64,000 bases of DNA from Winogradskyella immobilis (GTDB lineage: Bacteria; Bacteroidota; Bacteroidia; Flavobacteriales; Flavobacteriaceae). Shown one piece after another: positions 10,040-18,386 of this stretch. Under the pieces are notes generated by a model. It had not been told where the DNA came from and searched no databases. It worked only from the letters and a program-made list of their open reading frames with translations. The stretch covers positions 1-64,000 of the forward strand of contig NZ_JAIQXX010000011.1 in the NCBI RefSeq assembly GCF_021887715.1, given 5' to 3'. The translations under genes and the position numbers were made by a program. How positions within the stretch are numbered: the stretch's first letter is position 1; every line of letters starts with the position of its first letter.

Positions 10040-11488
10040 TTAATAATACGAATAACGTCTTACCTTAGATACGTATTTAGCCAAACGAATCACTTGATGA
10101 CTGTAACCATACTCATTATCGTACCATATATATAACACTACATTCTTACCATCAGCTCTTACAATAGTTGCTTTACTATCATAAATTGCGGGAGCAGAAC
10201 TACCAACGATATCGCTAGATACAAGTTCGTCGCTCATTTCGTATTTAATTTGCTCTACAAGGTTACCTTCTAAAGCATATTTTTTCATAATAGTATTAAT
10301 ACTTTCAACCGAAGTCTCTTTATCTAACTCTAAATTTAATATAGCTAAAGATCCATTTGGTACAGGAACTCTAATTGCATTAGAGGTTAACTTTCCTTCT
10401 AAAGATGGTAATGCTTTACTTACTGCTTTACCAGCTCCAGTTTCTGTAATAACCATATTTAATGCAGCAGCACGACCACGTCTGTATTTTTTATGAAAAT
10501 TATCTACTAAATTTTGATCGTTGGTATACGCATGTATCGTTTCTAAATGCCCGGATTTAACCCCAAAAGAATCTTCTATAGCTTTTAATATTGGAGTAAT
10601 AGCATTAGTTGTACAAGAAGCCGCAGAGAAAATATCGATGTTGTCAGGGTCATTTTCTAAATGATTTACCCCATGTACAATATTTGGAACTCCTTTACCT
10701 GGAGCTGTTAACAATACTTTACTTGCACCTTTTGGTACCAAATGTCTACTTAAAGCTTCCTTGTCTCTAAATACACCTGTATTATCTATAATTAAAGCAT
10801 CATTGATGCCATGAGCGGTATAATCTATATCTTCAGGATTATTTGCCGAAATGATTTTTACAGTCGTTCCGTTAATAATTAAAGCTTCATTTTCTATATC
10901 TGTAGTTACTGTACCAGGAAAATCGCCATGTACAGAATCGTTGCGTAAAAGTGAAGCACGTTTTTCTAAAACGGTTTGATCTAGTTTGCCTCGAGTAACA
11001 ATAGCTCTTAAACGCATTTGGTTGCCCTTGCCAGTTCTAGTCATTAATTCTCTTGCGACTAAACGACCAATACGTCCAAAACCATAAAGCACAACGTCTT
11101 TAGGGCTTATCCCATTATTATCTTCGGCATCCATAAGTTTATTAGACACAAAAGCGATAGCATTGCTGTATTTTTGGTCCTCTAAATGATACTCGTAAGT
11201 TAATTTTCCGATATCTAATTTTGCAGGAGGTAAATCGAGCTGATTGATTGCTTTAGCAATTTCTACTGAATCGAAAATTGAAATTGGCTTTTGTACAAAC
11301 TCGCCAGCATATTCATGCAGATTAAGAATTTCACTAACATTTCTATCGATTAATTGATTTCTAAAAATCACTAGCTCAATAGATTTATCGTACCATAAAT
11401 CGCTTACGATTTTAATAAATTCAACGGTAGCACGTCTACGGTCTGCTTGGAAAGCTAATTCCTTTTCATAAGTTTCATTAAAACTCAT
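10040..11488 (-). CDS. Glyceraldehyde-3-phosphate dehydrogenase, long form
   Basis: Interconverts glyceraldehyde-3-phosphate and 1,3-bisphosphoglycerate. At 482 residues it is about 145 longer than classical GapA. Residues 1-128 form a helical N-terminal extension before the Rossmann motif GFGRIGR (136-142). The catalytic Cys292 lies in ASCTTNAI, and the partner His319 in HAYTNDQN. The extension is typical of a Bacteroidota subfamily, known from memory. A gluconeogenic or NADP-linked role is possible but not shown. It is monocistronic with a -7 box at 11514-11521. Confidence 0.92.
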   Translation of the reverse strand: MSFNETYEKELAFQADRRRATVEFIKIVSDLWYDKSIELVIFRNQLIDRNVSEILNLHEYAGEFVQKPISIFDSVEIAKAINQLDLPPAKLDIGKLTYEYHLEDQKYSNAIAFVSNKLMDAEDNNGISPKDVVLYGFGRIGRLVARELMTRTGKGNQMRLRAIVTRGKLDQTVLEKRASLLRNDSVHGDFPGTVTTDIENEALIINGTTVKIISANNPEDIDYTAHGINDALIIDNTGVFRDKEALSRHLVPKGASKVLLTAPGKGVPNIVHGVNHLENDPDNIDIFSAASCTTNAITPILKAIEDSFGVKSGHLETIHAYTNDQNLVDNFHKKYRRGRAAALNMVITETGAGKAVSKALPSLEGKLTSNAIRVPVPNGSLAILNLELDKETSVESINTIMKKYALEGNLVEQIKYEMSDELVSSDIVGSSAPAIYDSKATIVRADGKNVVLYIWYDNEYGYSHQVIRLAKYVSKVRRYSYY

Positions 11489-11513
11489 TGTGTTGTGTGT
11501 TTAAAATTTTGCG

Positions 11514-11521
11514 CAAAAATA
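11514..11521 (-). promoter_or_regulatory. GAPDH promoter -7 box
   Basis: TATTTTTG on the minus strand fits TAnnTTTG and lies 25 nt upstream of the dehydrogenase ATG. No clear -33 TTG is visible at the usual distance. Confidence 0.45.
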
Positions 11522-11560
11522 ATATATTTCAAACGTTTTCGAGATCGTTTTAACAAAAAT

Positions 11561-11597
11561 AAAAACCCTTCAAGATAATTTATCTTGAAGGGTTTTT
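11561..11597 (-). terminator. htrA terminator
   Basis: A perfect 17-bp stem with a 3-nt loop (arms 11561-11577 and 11581-11597, core ACCCTTCAAGATA) ends in a U run on the minus strand, 22 nt after the protease stop codon. It separates the protease from the GAPDH gene. Confidence 0.9.
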
Positions 11598-11618
11598 AAT
11601 ATAAATTTTTTTAAATGC

Positions 11619-13031
11619 CTATCTATCGAAGATAACCTCTTTCTTTTCAAGATTACGATTTATAAATTCTATCTTTTTAAGATTTTTAGTAAAATCAGAA
11701 CCATATTTATTTTTAAGTACAGAAATATCATCGATTGATTTAATCTCCTTGTCATTTATGCCTGTTATTACATACCCGCTTGACATCCCAAGTTTTCTAT
11801 ATAACCATGCATTTTCTGTTTCAGTTACTATAACACCAGATTCTATATTATACTCTTTTTTAATCTCATTAGGGATATTTCTTAATTGCATATCCATGAA
11901 ATCTATTATAACAACTTCACTTTTTGAAAGCGTAACAGGAATAACTTTGATCTCATCGTCTCTTAATACTTCAACATTAATAACATCATTAGGATTCTTT
12001 GTTTTTAGATACCCACTTAAATCAGAAAACTTAGAGATTTTAATATTATCTAAACGCTTGATAATATCACCTGTTAAAATGCCAGCTAAATCCGCTCCAG
12101 ATTTTTCCTGAACCTCACTAACATAAAAACCTTCTGTAGCAGTAATTTTTAACTGCTCAGCTGCTTCACTATTTAAGGCGCCTCCAACAACTCCTAAAAT
12201 ACCATTTTGCACATCACCAAATTCCATAATGTCTTCCACAATTTTACGCGCAATATTACTCGGAACAGCAAAAGAATAACCAACATATGTACCTGTTCTA
12301 GAAGTGATAGCTGTATTAATACCAACGAGTTCGCCATTGGTGTTTACTAAAGCACCACCAGAATTCCCAGGATTTACAGCAGCATCGGTTTGAATAAATG
12401 ATTGTCCACCAGATAAATCTCTAGCTTTGGCGCTTATAATACCTGCAGTAACCGTAGAAGTTAAATTAAACGGATTACCAACAGCTAAGACCCATTCTCC
12501 AATTTGTGTGGTATCAGAATCTCCAAATGTTATAAAAGGTAAATTATCCTCGGCATCTATTTTTAATAAGGCAATATCTGTCTTTTCATCAGTACCAATT
12601 AATTCAGCTGTGTAAGCTTTATTGTCATTAAGAGTAATTGAAATTTCAGAAGCTCCTCTAATAACATGGTTATTTGTAATGATATGTCCATCTGGAGAGA
12701 TAATAACACCAGAACCTGCTCCAACATCTTGTTTTCTCTCAGAAGGACGACCTCTAATTATGTCTTCAAAACTAGTATAACCTCTGCTAGTAGTAGTGTT
12801 TTTAACATGCACTACCGCGTCAATTGTTTTATTTGCAGCTTCAACCAAATTTGGGCGTTCTGTATTTGTTAATACTGTATTGGTATATGTTGTAGGAACA
12901 TAATTTGGTAATTGAGGTTTTGCAATTTCTATTATAGGTTTGTTTTCTTCTTCTATAAAAAGTTTATAACCGCCTAAGGTTAATAAACCACCTAAGGCCG
13001 AAACACCTACTAATGTTAAAATCTTCTTCAT
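11619..13031 (-). CDS. HtrA/DegP-type periplasmic serine protease
   Basis: A 470-residue envelope quality-control protease. The N-terminal hydrophobic helix (about 3-25) is a signal anchor or signal peptide. The trypsin-like domain carries the triad His122 (NNHV), Asp152 (TDIALL) and Ser224 (GNSGG). A PDZ domain follows (about 275-365), and a weaker second PDZ-like region reaches the C-terminus. It degrades or refolds misfolded periplasmic proteins. It is divergently arranged with dapF. I see no clear -7 box upstream, so it may depend on a stress sigma factor. Confidence 0.93.
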   Translation of the reverse strand: MKKILTLVGVSALGGLLTLGGYKLFIEEENKPIIEIAKPQLPNYVPTTYTNTVLTNTERPNLVEAANKTIDAVVHVKNTTTSRGYTSFEDIIRGRPSERKQDVGAGSGVIISPDGHIITNNHVIRGASEISITLNDNKAYTAELIGTDEKTDIALLKIDAEDNLPFITFGDSDTTQIGEWVLAVGNPFNLTSTVTAGIISAKARDLSGGQSFIQTDAAVNPGNSGGALVNTNGELVGINTAITSRTGTYVGYSFAVPSNIARKIVEDIMEFGDVQNGILGVVGGALNSEAAEQLKITATEGFYVSEVQEKSGADLAGILTGDIIKRLDNIKISKFSDLSGYLKTKNPNDVINVEVLRDDEIKVIPVTLSKSEVVIIDFMDMQLRNIPNEIKKEYNIESGVIVTETENAWLYRKLGMSSGYVITGINDKEIKSIDDISVLKNKYGSDFTKNLKKIEFINRNLEKKEVIFDR

Positions 13032-13140
13032 AATTTTCAGTTTTAAGTTTAATTATTTAACGAATAAATTTAAATATTTATTGAATGTTAAAATGAACTT
13101 TAACGATGATTTAACACGTTATATTCAGAGGGATTATCCT

Positions 13141-13148
13141 TATATTTG
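13141..13148 (+). promoter_or_regulatory. dapF promoter -7 box, possibly leaderless
   Basis: TATATTTG matches TAnnTTTG exactly and ends 8 nt before the dapF ATG at 13157. Transcription would start within a few bases of the initiation codon. No convincing -33 TTG is seen. Confidence 0.6.
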
Positions 13149-13156
13149 CATCGCAT

Positions 13157-13936
13157 ATGACACAGACATTTTACAAATATCAAGGCACAGGAAACGACTT
13201 CGTTATTATAGATAATCGGTCGCTTAAATTTAATAAAGCTAACATAACACTTATTACTAAATTGTGTGATAGACGTTTTGGAATTGGCGCAGATGGTTTA
13301 ATACTTTTAGAAAACCACGATACGGCAGATTTTAAGATGGTTTACTTTAATGCAGATGGTAAAGAAAGTAGCATGTGTGGTAACGGAGGTCGTTGTATTA
13401 CAGCATTCGCAAAGTTTTTAGGAATCGTTTCTAATACCGCTACTTTTGAAGCTATTGACGGAATGCATATTGCTGAGATTGAAGGAGACTTAGTTAAACT
13501 TCAAATGAAAGATGTATCAACGATAGAAAATCATCAAACACATTTATTTTTAGATACAGGATCACCCCATCATGTTCAGATGGTTTCAGATCTTGAAGCT
13601 TTAGATGTAAAACATAATGGTTCAACAATTAGGCATGGTCATCCATACAATGAAGCCGGATCTAATGTTAATTTTGTAAATAAAATATCGGATACTGAGT
13701 TTGGAGTCCGTACTTATGAACGTGGTGTAGAAGACGAAACATTCTCTTGTGGTACAGGTGTTACTGCGGTAGCGTTGGCAATGCATAATAGTGGACAAAC
13801 CACTGCAGAAACCATTACACTGCAAACTCCTGGCGGTGAGTTAAAAGTCAATTATCTGCCTTCAGAAAATGGCTATACTTCAATTTGGTTAATTGGTCCT
13901 GCTAAGCAAGTATTTAAAGGTGATGTTCCATGCTAA
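13157..13936 (+). CDS. dapF: Diaminopimelate epimerase
   Basis: Converts LL- to meso-diaminopimelate for lysine and peptidoglycan synthesis. The 259-residue protein has both halves of the fold, with the two catalytic cysteines Cys74 (MCGNGGRC) and Cys198 (SCGTGVTA). It heads a plus-strand operon whose next gene overlaps it by 7 bp. The promoter -7 box lies so close to the ATG that the transcript may lack a leader. Confidence 0.96.
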   Translation: MTQTFYKYQGTGNDFVIIDNRSLKFNKANITLITKLCDRRFGIGADGLILLENHDTADFKMVYFNADGKESSMCGNGGRCITAFAKFLGIVSNTATFEAIDGMHIAEIEGDLVKLQMKDVSTIENHQTHLFLDTGSPHHVQMVSDLEALDVKHNGSTIRHGHPYNEAGSNVNFVNKISDTEFGVRTYERGVEDETFSCGTGVTAVALAMHNSGQTTAETITLQTPGGELKVNYLPSENGYTSIWLIGPAKQVFKGDVPC

Positions 13937-14454
13937 CACTTAAAGGTGATCATATTTATTTACGTGCTTTAGAACCTGAAGATTTAGATTTTATCTATAA
14001 AATTGAGAATGATGAAGAGATTTGGGAATTGAGTCATACACAAACACCATATTCAAAATTTTTAATTAAGCAATATTTAGATAATGCTCAAAAAGACATT
14101 TATGAAGCTAAACAATTACGTTTAGTAATTTCTAGTTATAAAAATGAAGCGATAGGCCTTATAGATATTTTTGATTTCGATTTTAAAAACAAACGTGCAG
14201 GCATAGGTGTATTGATTCAATCCGATGCTGATAGAGGTAAAGGTTATGGAAAAGACGCTTTATCACTTTTAGTTAACTATTGTTTTTTACAGTTGAACTT
14301 ACATCAGTTATATTGTAATATAGCAGAGACTAATTCAGTAAGCTTGTCATTATTTGAAAACGAAGGTTTTGAAGTTGTGGGTTTAAAGAAGGAATGGAAT
14401 TTTGATGGAAAAGACTATACAAATGAATACGTTTTGCAATTGATTAATTCATAA
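13930..14454 (+). CDS. GNAT acetyltransferase, RimJ/RimL type
   Basis: A 174-residue GCN5-related acetyltransferase. The opening LTLKGDHIYLRALEPEDL and the RGKGYGKDAL acetyl-CoA loop (around residue 98) are typical of the RimJ/RimL branch, and the C-terminal NSVSLSLFENEGFEVVG segment completes the fold. The acceptor is unknown; protein N-termini or small amines are typical of relatives. It overlaps dapF by 7 bp and lies 2 bp before mltG, so it is within the operon. Confidence 0.88.
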   Translation: MLTLKGDHIYLRALEPEDLDFIYKIENDEEIWELSHTQTPYSKFLIKQYLDNAQKDIYEAKQLRLVISSYKNEAIGLIDIFDFDFKNKRAGIGVLIQSDADRGKGYGKDALSLLVNYCFLQLNLHQLYCNIAETNSVSLSLFENEGFEVVGLKKEWNFDGKDYTNEYVLQLINS

Positions 14455-14456
14455 TT

Positions 14457-15500
14457 ATGTATATAAAAAAAATACTTTGGGCAATTGCCTTAATAGGATT
14501 AGTAATAGCAGGCTTTATTGCTAATTACATATATGGTGCAATGTTTAGCTCAAATACAGCATTTGAAGAAGATTATAAATATATTTTTATTTCTAATGAG
14601 GCTAATTATAATGATGTCCGTTTGCAATTAGAACCTTTATTAGAAGATATAAGTGACTTTGATGCTTTAGCAAAACAGAAAAAATATGTATCTAATGTTA
14701 GGCCTGGAAAGTATAAGATTACTAAGGGTATGAATAATAATGATATCATTAATAGTATACGAAGTGGTAACGTTCCTGTTAAACTTGCATTTAATAATCA
14801 AAACAGTTTAGAGAGTTTAGCCGGTCGAGTTGCTATACAAATAGACGCAGATAGCATAGCATTATTAGAAGCGATGACTGATTCAGAATTTTTATCTAAA
14901 AAAGGATTTAATAAAGCTACAGCATTAGGTATGTACTTACCTAATAGTTATGAGTTGTTTTGGAACACAACGCCTAAAGTTTTTGTAGAACGAATGCATA
15001 AAGAATACAATCGTTTTTGGAATGCAGGTCGTCTAGCCAAAGCCAAAGCACTTAATTATTCTCCAGATCAAGTAATGGCATTAGCTTCGATTGTATATGA
15101 AGAATCTAAACAAAAAACAGAACAACCACGAGTAGCTGGTGTATATATTAATCGCTTAAAACGAAGGATTCCATTACAAGCTGACCCAACGATAAAATTT
15201 GCAGCGTATCAATTGCCTCAATACAAAAACACTATAATTCGTCGTGTGTTGAATGTGCATAAGGACATTGATTCTCCATATAACACATATAAAAACGCAG
15301 GTTTGCCACCCGGATTAATAACTATGCCAGATCTATCTGCGATAGATGCCGTATTAAATTATGAAAAGCACCAGTATATCTATTTTGCTGCAGACCCTAA
15401 ACGTATCGGGTTTCACCGTTTTGCAAAAACTTTAAGTCAACATAATATTAATGCTAGAAATTACCATCGCTATTTAGATCAACAAGGTATTAGAAAATAG
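14457..15500 (+). CDS. mltG: Endolytic murein transglycosylase
   Basis: Cleaves nascent peptidoglycan glycan strands near the inner membrane and so sets strand length. The 347-residue protein has one N-terminal transmembrane helix (about 5-27) and the periplasmic YceG domain. The catalytic region reads ASIVYEES (210-217), and Glu216 lies where the family KET glutamate is expected. GVYINRL and the LQADPT motif follow. Its position in an operon with dapF links two steps of peptidoglycan metabolism. Confidence 0.93.
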   Translation: MYIKKILWAIALIGLVIAGFIANYIYGAMFSSNTAFEEDYKYIFISNEANYNDVRLQLEPLLEDISDFDALAKQKKYVSNVRPGKYKITKGMNNNDIINSIRSGNVPVKLAFNNQNSLESLAGRVAIQIDADSIALLEAMTDSEFLSKKGFNKATALGMYLPNSYELFWNTTPKVFVERMHKEYNRFWNAGRLAKAKALNYSPDQVMALASIVYEESKQKTEQPRVAGVYINRLKRRIPLQADPTIKFAAYQLPQYKNTIIRRVLNVHKDIDSPYNTYKNAGLPPGLITMPDLSAIDAVLNYEKHQYIYFAADPKRIGFHRFAKTLSQHNINARNYHRYLDQQGIRK

Positions 15501-15503
15501 AAT

Positions 15504-16409
15504 TTGAGAATCATATTTCTTTATATAAGTTTTGGCTTAGTTGTAGCATCTGGCTTACAAGCACAATCCAAACTCAATACATTTTTAACTCCTAGCGATA
15601 CTTTAAATAAACCAAGACGAAATACTATAGTTATTGCAGAAGCATCTATAGCAGCAGTAACACTAGTTGGTTTAGATCAGTTATGGTATGCTGATTTTGA
15701 GCGTTCTAGTTTTCAATTTAATAATGATAATAGCGACTGGTTACAAATTGATAAATATGGGCATGTTTTTTCATCGTACCAATTAGGTCGTTTAGGAGCC
15801 AATACACTCAATTGGGCAGGAGTTTCAAAAAAAGATCAACTTTTATATGGTTCTACATTAGGATTAGGGTTTTTAACTGCTGTTGAGGTTTTTGATGGAT
15901 TTTCTGCAGAATGGGGATTTTCATGGGGAGATATGTTAGCTAACGTATCGGGTACAGCATTATATGTTGGTCAAGAGTTATTATGGGATGAACAACGGAT
16001 ATCATTAAAATATTCATTTAATAGAACTGAATTTGCAAGTCAAAACCCAAGTATACTAGGAGATGGTTTAACTGAAGAATTTTTGAAAGATTATAACGGG
16101 CAAACCTATTGGTTAAGTTTTAATGTTAATTCATTTTTTAAAACTGAATTTTTACCAGATTGGTTAAATATAGCAGCAGGATTTGGTGGTGAAGGATTGC
16201 TTTCATCAAACAGAGATAATGAAGATTTTCCCAATCAAAACCCGTATCGGCAATATTACTTAAGTTTTGACATAGATTTAACCCGAATAAAAACAAATTC
16301 TCACATCTTAAAATCGATATTTAGCGTTTTTAATACGATTAAAGTACCTATGCCGACCTTGGAGTACAACGGTAAAAATGGCTTTAGGCTGCATTATATC
16401 TACTTTTAG
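15504..16409 (+). CDS. DUF2279 family exported protein
   Basis: A 301-residue protein with a signal peptide (cleavage near residue 21, GLQAQ) and the DUF2279 region in its first half (DKYGHVFSSYQLGR, then GFSWGDMLANVSG). The family resembles the YfiM lipoproteins. The start is a TTG 3 bp after mltG, giving the natural signal-peptide opening MRIIFLY. It is probably an outer-membrane-associated envelope protein. The function is unknown, and the mltG context suggests the cell envelope. Confidence 0.85.
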   Translation: MRIIFLYISFGLVVASGLQAQSKLNTFLTPSDTLNKPRRNTIVIAEASIAAVTLVGLDQLWYADFERSSFQFNNDNSDWLQIDKYGHVFSSYQLGRLGANTLNWAGVSKKDQLLYGSTLGLGFLTAVEVFDGFSAEWGFSWGDMLANVSGTALYVGQELLWDEQRISLKYSFNRTEFASQNPSILGDGLTEEFLKDYNGQTYWLSFNVNSFFKTEFLPDWLNIAAGFGGEGLLSSNRDNEDFPNQNPYRQYYLSFDIDLTRIKTNSHILKSIFSVFNTIKVPMPTLEYNGKNGFRLHYIYF

Positions 16410-16427
16410 GCGACTTTTGTCGAAGGG

Positions 16428-16459
16428 TTGTCAATAACTTTTTTTTTGCCGTATATTTG
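16428..16459 (+). promoter_or_regulatory. Promoter of the transglycosylase-like gene
   Basis: TTG (16428-16430), a 21-nt spacer and TATATTTG (16452-16459) fit the Bacteroidota consensus with a slightly long spacer. The predicted leader of about 50 nt precedes the ATG at 16517. Confidence 0.55.
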
Positions 16460-16516
16460 CAGCGAATTTTGCAAGACCATAAACAGGAACAGAGTTTTGC
16501 ATAAAAATTAGTAGTT

Positions 16517-17176
16517 ATGAGAACAAAAATCATACATAATTTAGTCGTTCCTTTTGCAATATGTTTTTTAGTTGCATTAGCCCTTTATCCTGATACTACT
16601 TTAGACCCTCAAAAGTATTCTACTGAGGGACTAGAACTAGACTTTAATATTTCAAGCGATGTTGCAATGGTAGAACCGGTAGCAGAGCAAAAAGAAGAAG
16701 TTGTTTTTACACCTTATTTAGGCAAATCTTTTGAAGGTTTTAAAGAAGCCTTAGCATTTAAAGAATCTCAAGGCAATTATTTTACGGTAAATACTTTTGG
16801 GTATTTAGGTAAATATCAATTTGGTAAAGAAACTTTAAAAATGATTGGTGTTTATAATCCAAATCAATTTTTAGCAAACCCAGAGCTTCAAGAGAAAGCA
16901 TTTATAGCATATTCTCAACGTAATAAATGGATTTTACGAAAAGATATTAGTCGTTTTGTTGGTAAAACCATTGCAGGAATTGAAGTTACTGAGTCTGGTA
17001 TGCTTGCAGCTGCACATTTAGCAGGAGCAGGAAGCGTTAAAAAGTTTTTAAGAAGCTATGGTGAGAATAACTTTGCTGATGGTTTTGGTACTACAGTAAG
17101 TTACTACATGAAACGTTTTTCTGGCTACAATACGTCTTTTATTGAAGCTGATAGAAAAGCAAAAGTGAGCATTTAG
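16517..17176 (+). CDS. Lytic-transglycosylase-like exported protein
   Basis: A 219-residue protein with an N-terminal hydrophobic segment (9-25), a polar linker, and a lysozyme-like domain (about 70-205). It contains KESQGNY with Glu83 in the position of the catalytic glutamate of SLT-type enzymes, then GYLGKYQFG and ESGMLAAAHLAGAGSV. It probably acts on peptidoglycan in the periplasm; activity is inferred from fold motifs only. Its stop codon overlaps that of the convergent methylase gene (17173-17176). Confidence 0.8.
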   Translation: MRTKIIHNLVVPFAICFLVALALYPDTTLDPQKYSTEGLELDFNISSDVAMVEPVAEQKEEVVFTPYLGKSFEGFKEALAFKESQGNYFTVNTFGYLGKYQFGKETLKMIGVYNPNQFLANPELQEKAFIAYSQRNKWILRKDISRFVGKTIAGIEVTESGMLAAAHLAGAGSVKKFLRSYGENNFADGFGTTVSYYMKRFSGYNTSFIEADRKAKVSI

Positions 17177-17886
17177 TCTTTGTGAATAATAAAAATTGCT
17201 GGTCTTTTATGAAAATCTTCAGTGTTAGATTTCCATTCTAAAGCAGTTTTAGTTTTTATATACTCAGTAGGTAACGTTAAATCACATGCTACACACAATC
17301 TCGTGTTTTTGTGCAGCGAAGTCACTAAATCTTTTAGCATTTGATTATTCCGATATGGAGTTTCTATAAATAATTGCGATTGGTTTAATTCGTAAGAACG
17401 TTTTTCTAAAGCTTTAATACTAGATTTACGTTCGTGTTTGTCAATAGGAAGATATCCATTAAAGGTAAAACTCTGCCCATTCATACCAGAGCTCATAAGT
17501 GCTAGTATAATAGAAGAAGGACCAACAATTGGCACAACTTTAATATTATTCTCATGCGCTATACTCACAATATCAGATCCAGGATCTGCAATTGCAGGAC
17601 AGCCAGCTTCAGATAATAAACCCATAGATAGCCCATTATGGCAAGGTTCTAAAAAAGAATTAAGCTCATTCTCTTGGGTATATTTGTTCAGTGTTTTTAG
17701 ACGTAATGCAGATTGAGATTTACTTGGAGTGATGCGTTTTATAAAACGACGCGCCGTTTTTTCATTTTCTACAATATAATCATCAAGCTGTTCTATCACC
17801 TTTTTAATAGAAATAGGTAAAACCTCTAAAGGAGGATTATCTCCAAGTCGAGTAGGGATGAGGTATAAGATGCCTTTTTTCTCCAT
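17173..17886 (-). CDS. SAM-dependent methyltransferase, RsmI/tetrapyrrole-methylase family
   Basis: A 237-residue member of the family that includes RsmI, the 16S rRNA C1402 2'-O-methyltransferase. Recognisable segments are GLLSEAGCPAIADPGSDIV, VVPIVGPSSIILALMSSG and TFNGYLPI. It is shorter than E. coli RsmI (286 aa) and differs at the N-terminus (MEKKGILYLIPTRLG), so it may be a paralogue rather than RsmI itself. It has its own promoter in the 32-nt gap after the phosphatase gene, only 4 nt from its ATG. The RNA target is unverified. Confidence 0.87.
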   Translation of the reverse strand: MEKKGILYLIPTRLGDNPPLEVLPISIKKVIEQLDDYIVENEKTARRFIKRITPSKSQSALRLKTLNKYTQENELNSFLEPCHNGLSMGLLSEAGCPAIADPGSDIVSIAHENNIKVVPIVGPSSIILALMSSGMNGQSFTFNGYLPIDKHERKSSIKALEKRSYELNQSQLFIETPYRNNQMLKDLVTSLHKNTRLCVACDLTLPTEYIKTKTALEWKSNTEDFHKRPAIFIIHKD

Positions 17887-17890
17887 AATT

Positions 17891-17917
17891 CAAAGGTAAT
17901 TAAAACCGTAATTACAA
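17891..17917 (-). promoter_or_regulatory. Promoter of the RsmI-like gene, apparently leaderless
   Basis: On the minus strand TTG (17915-17917), a 16-nt spacer and TACCTTTG (17891-17898) fit the consensus. Only 4 nt separate the box from the ATG (17884-17886), so transcription should begin at or next to the start codon. Confidence 0.62.
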
Positions 17918-17918
17918 T

Positions 17919-18374
17919 TTAGCTTTGCAATTCTTTAGCGATTATTTGACAAGTATCTTCAAGCATATTAAAAACATTACTAAAACCTGAATCTCCTCCA
18001 TAATAAGGATCAGGTACGTTTTTGTTTGATAAAGAGGAATTAACTTCAAGTATAAGTTTTACTTTTCCTATATCAGTATTATTTCTTGCTAAAGCTATAA
18101 TATTACTATAGTTAGATTGGTCCATAGCATATATAATATCGAAACAATCAAAATCTTCAACTTTAAATTGCCTAGCAGATTGATCACTAATATCTAAACC
18201 ATGACTATTAGCAATAGTAATAGATCTAGGATCAGGTTGTTCGCCAACATGATATGCTGCTGTACCTGCTGAATCCACATAAAAGTTTTCAAGATTTAAT
18301 TTAGATTCTAAAATACCATGAGCTAATGGAGAACGACAAATGTTTCCTAAGCAAACCATTAGAATTTTAGTCAT
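17919..18374 (-). CDS. Low-molecular-weight protein tyrosine phosphatase
   Basis: A 151-residue cytoplasmic phosphatase with the P-loop Cys8-x5-Arg14 (VCLGNICRSP) and the general-acid loop DPYYGG (Asp122). Full family length. Relatives dephosphorylate protein tyrosines, sometimes in exopolysaccharide control, and some act on arginine phosphate; the substrate here is unknown. It follows dnaA by 12 bp and is probably co-transcribed with it. Confidence 0.93.
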   Translation of the reverse strand: MTKILMVCLGNICRSPLAHGILESKLNLENFYVDSAGTAAYHVGEQPDPRSITIANSHGLDISDQSARQFKVEDFDCFDIIYAMDQSNYSNIIALARNNTDIGKVKLILEVNSSLSNKNVPDPYYGGDSGFSNVFNMLEDTCQIIAKELQS

Positions 18375-18386
18375 GAAATATAAGCG

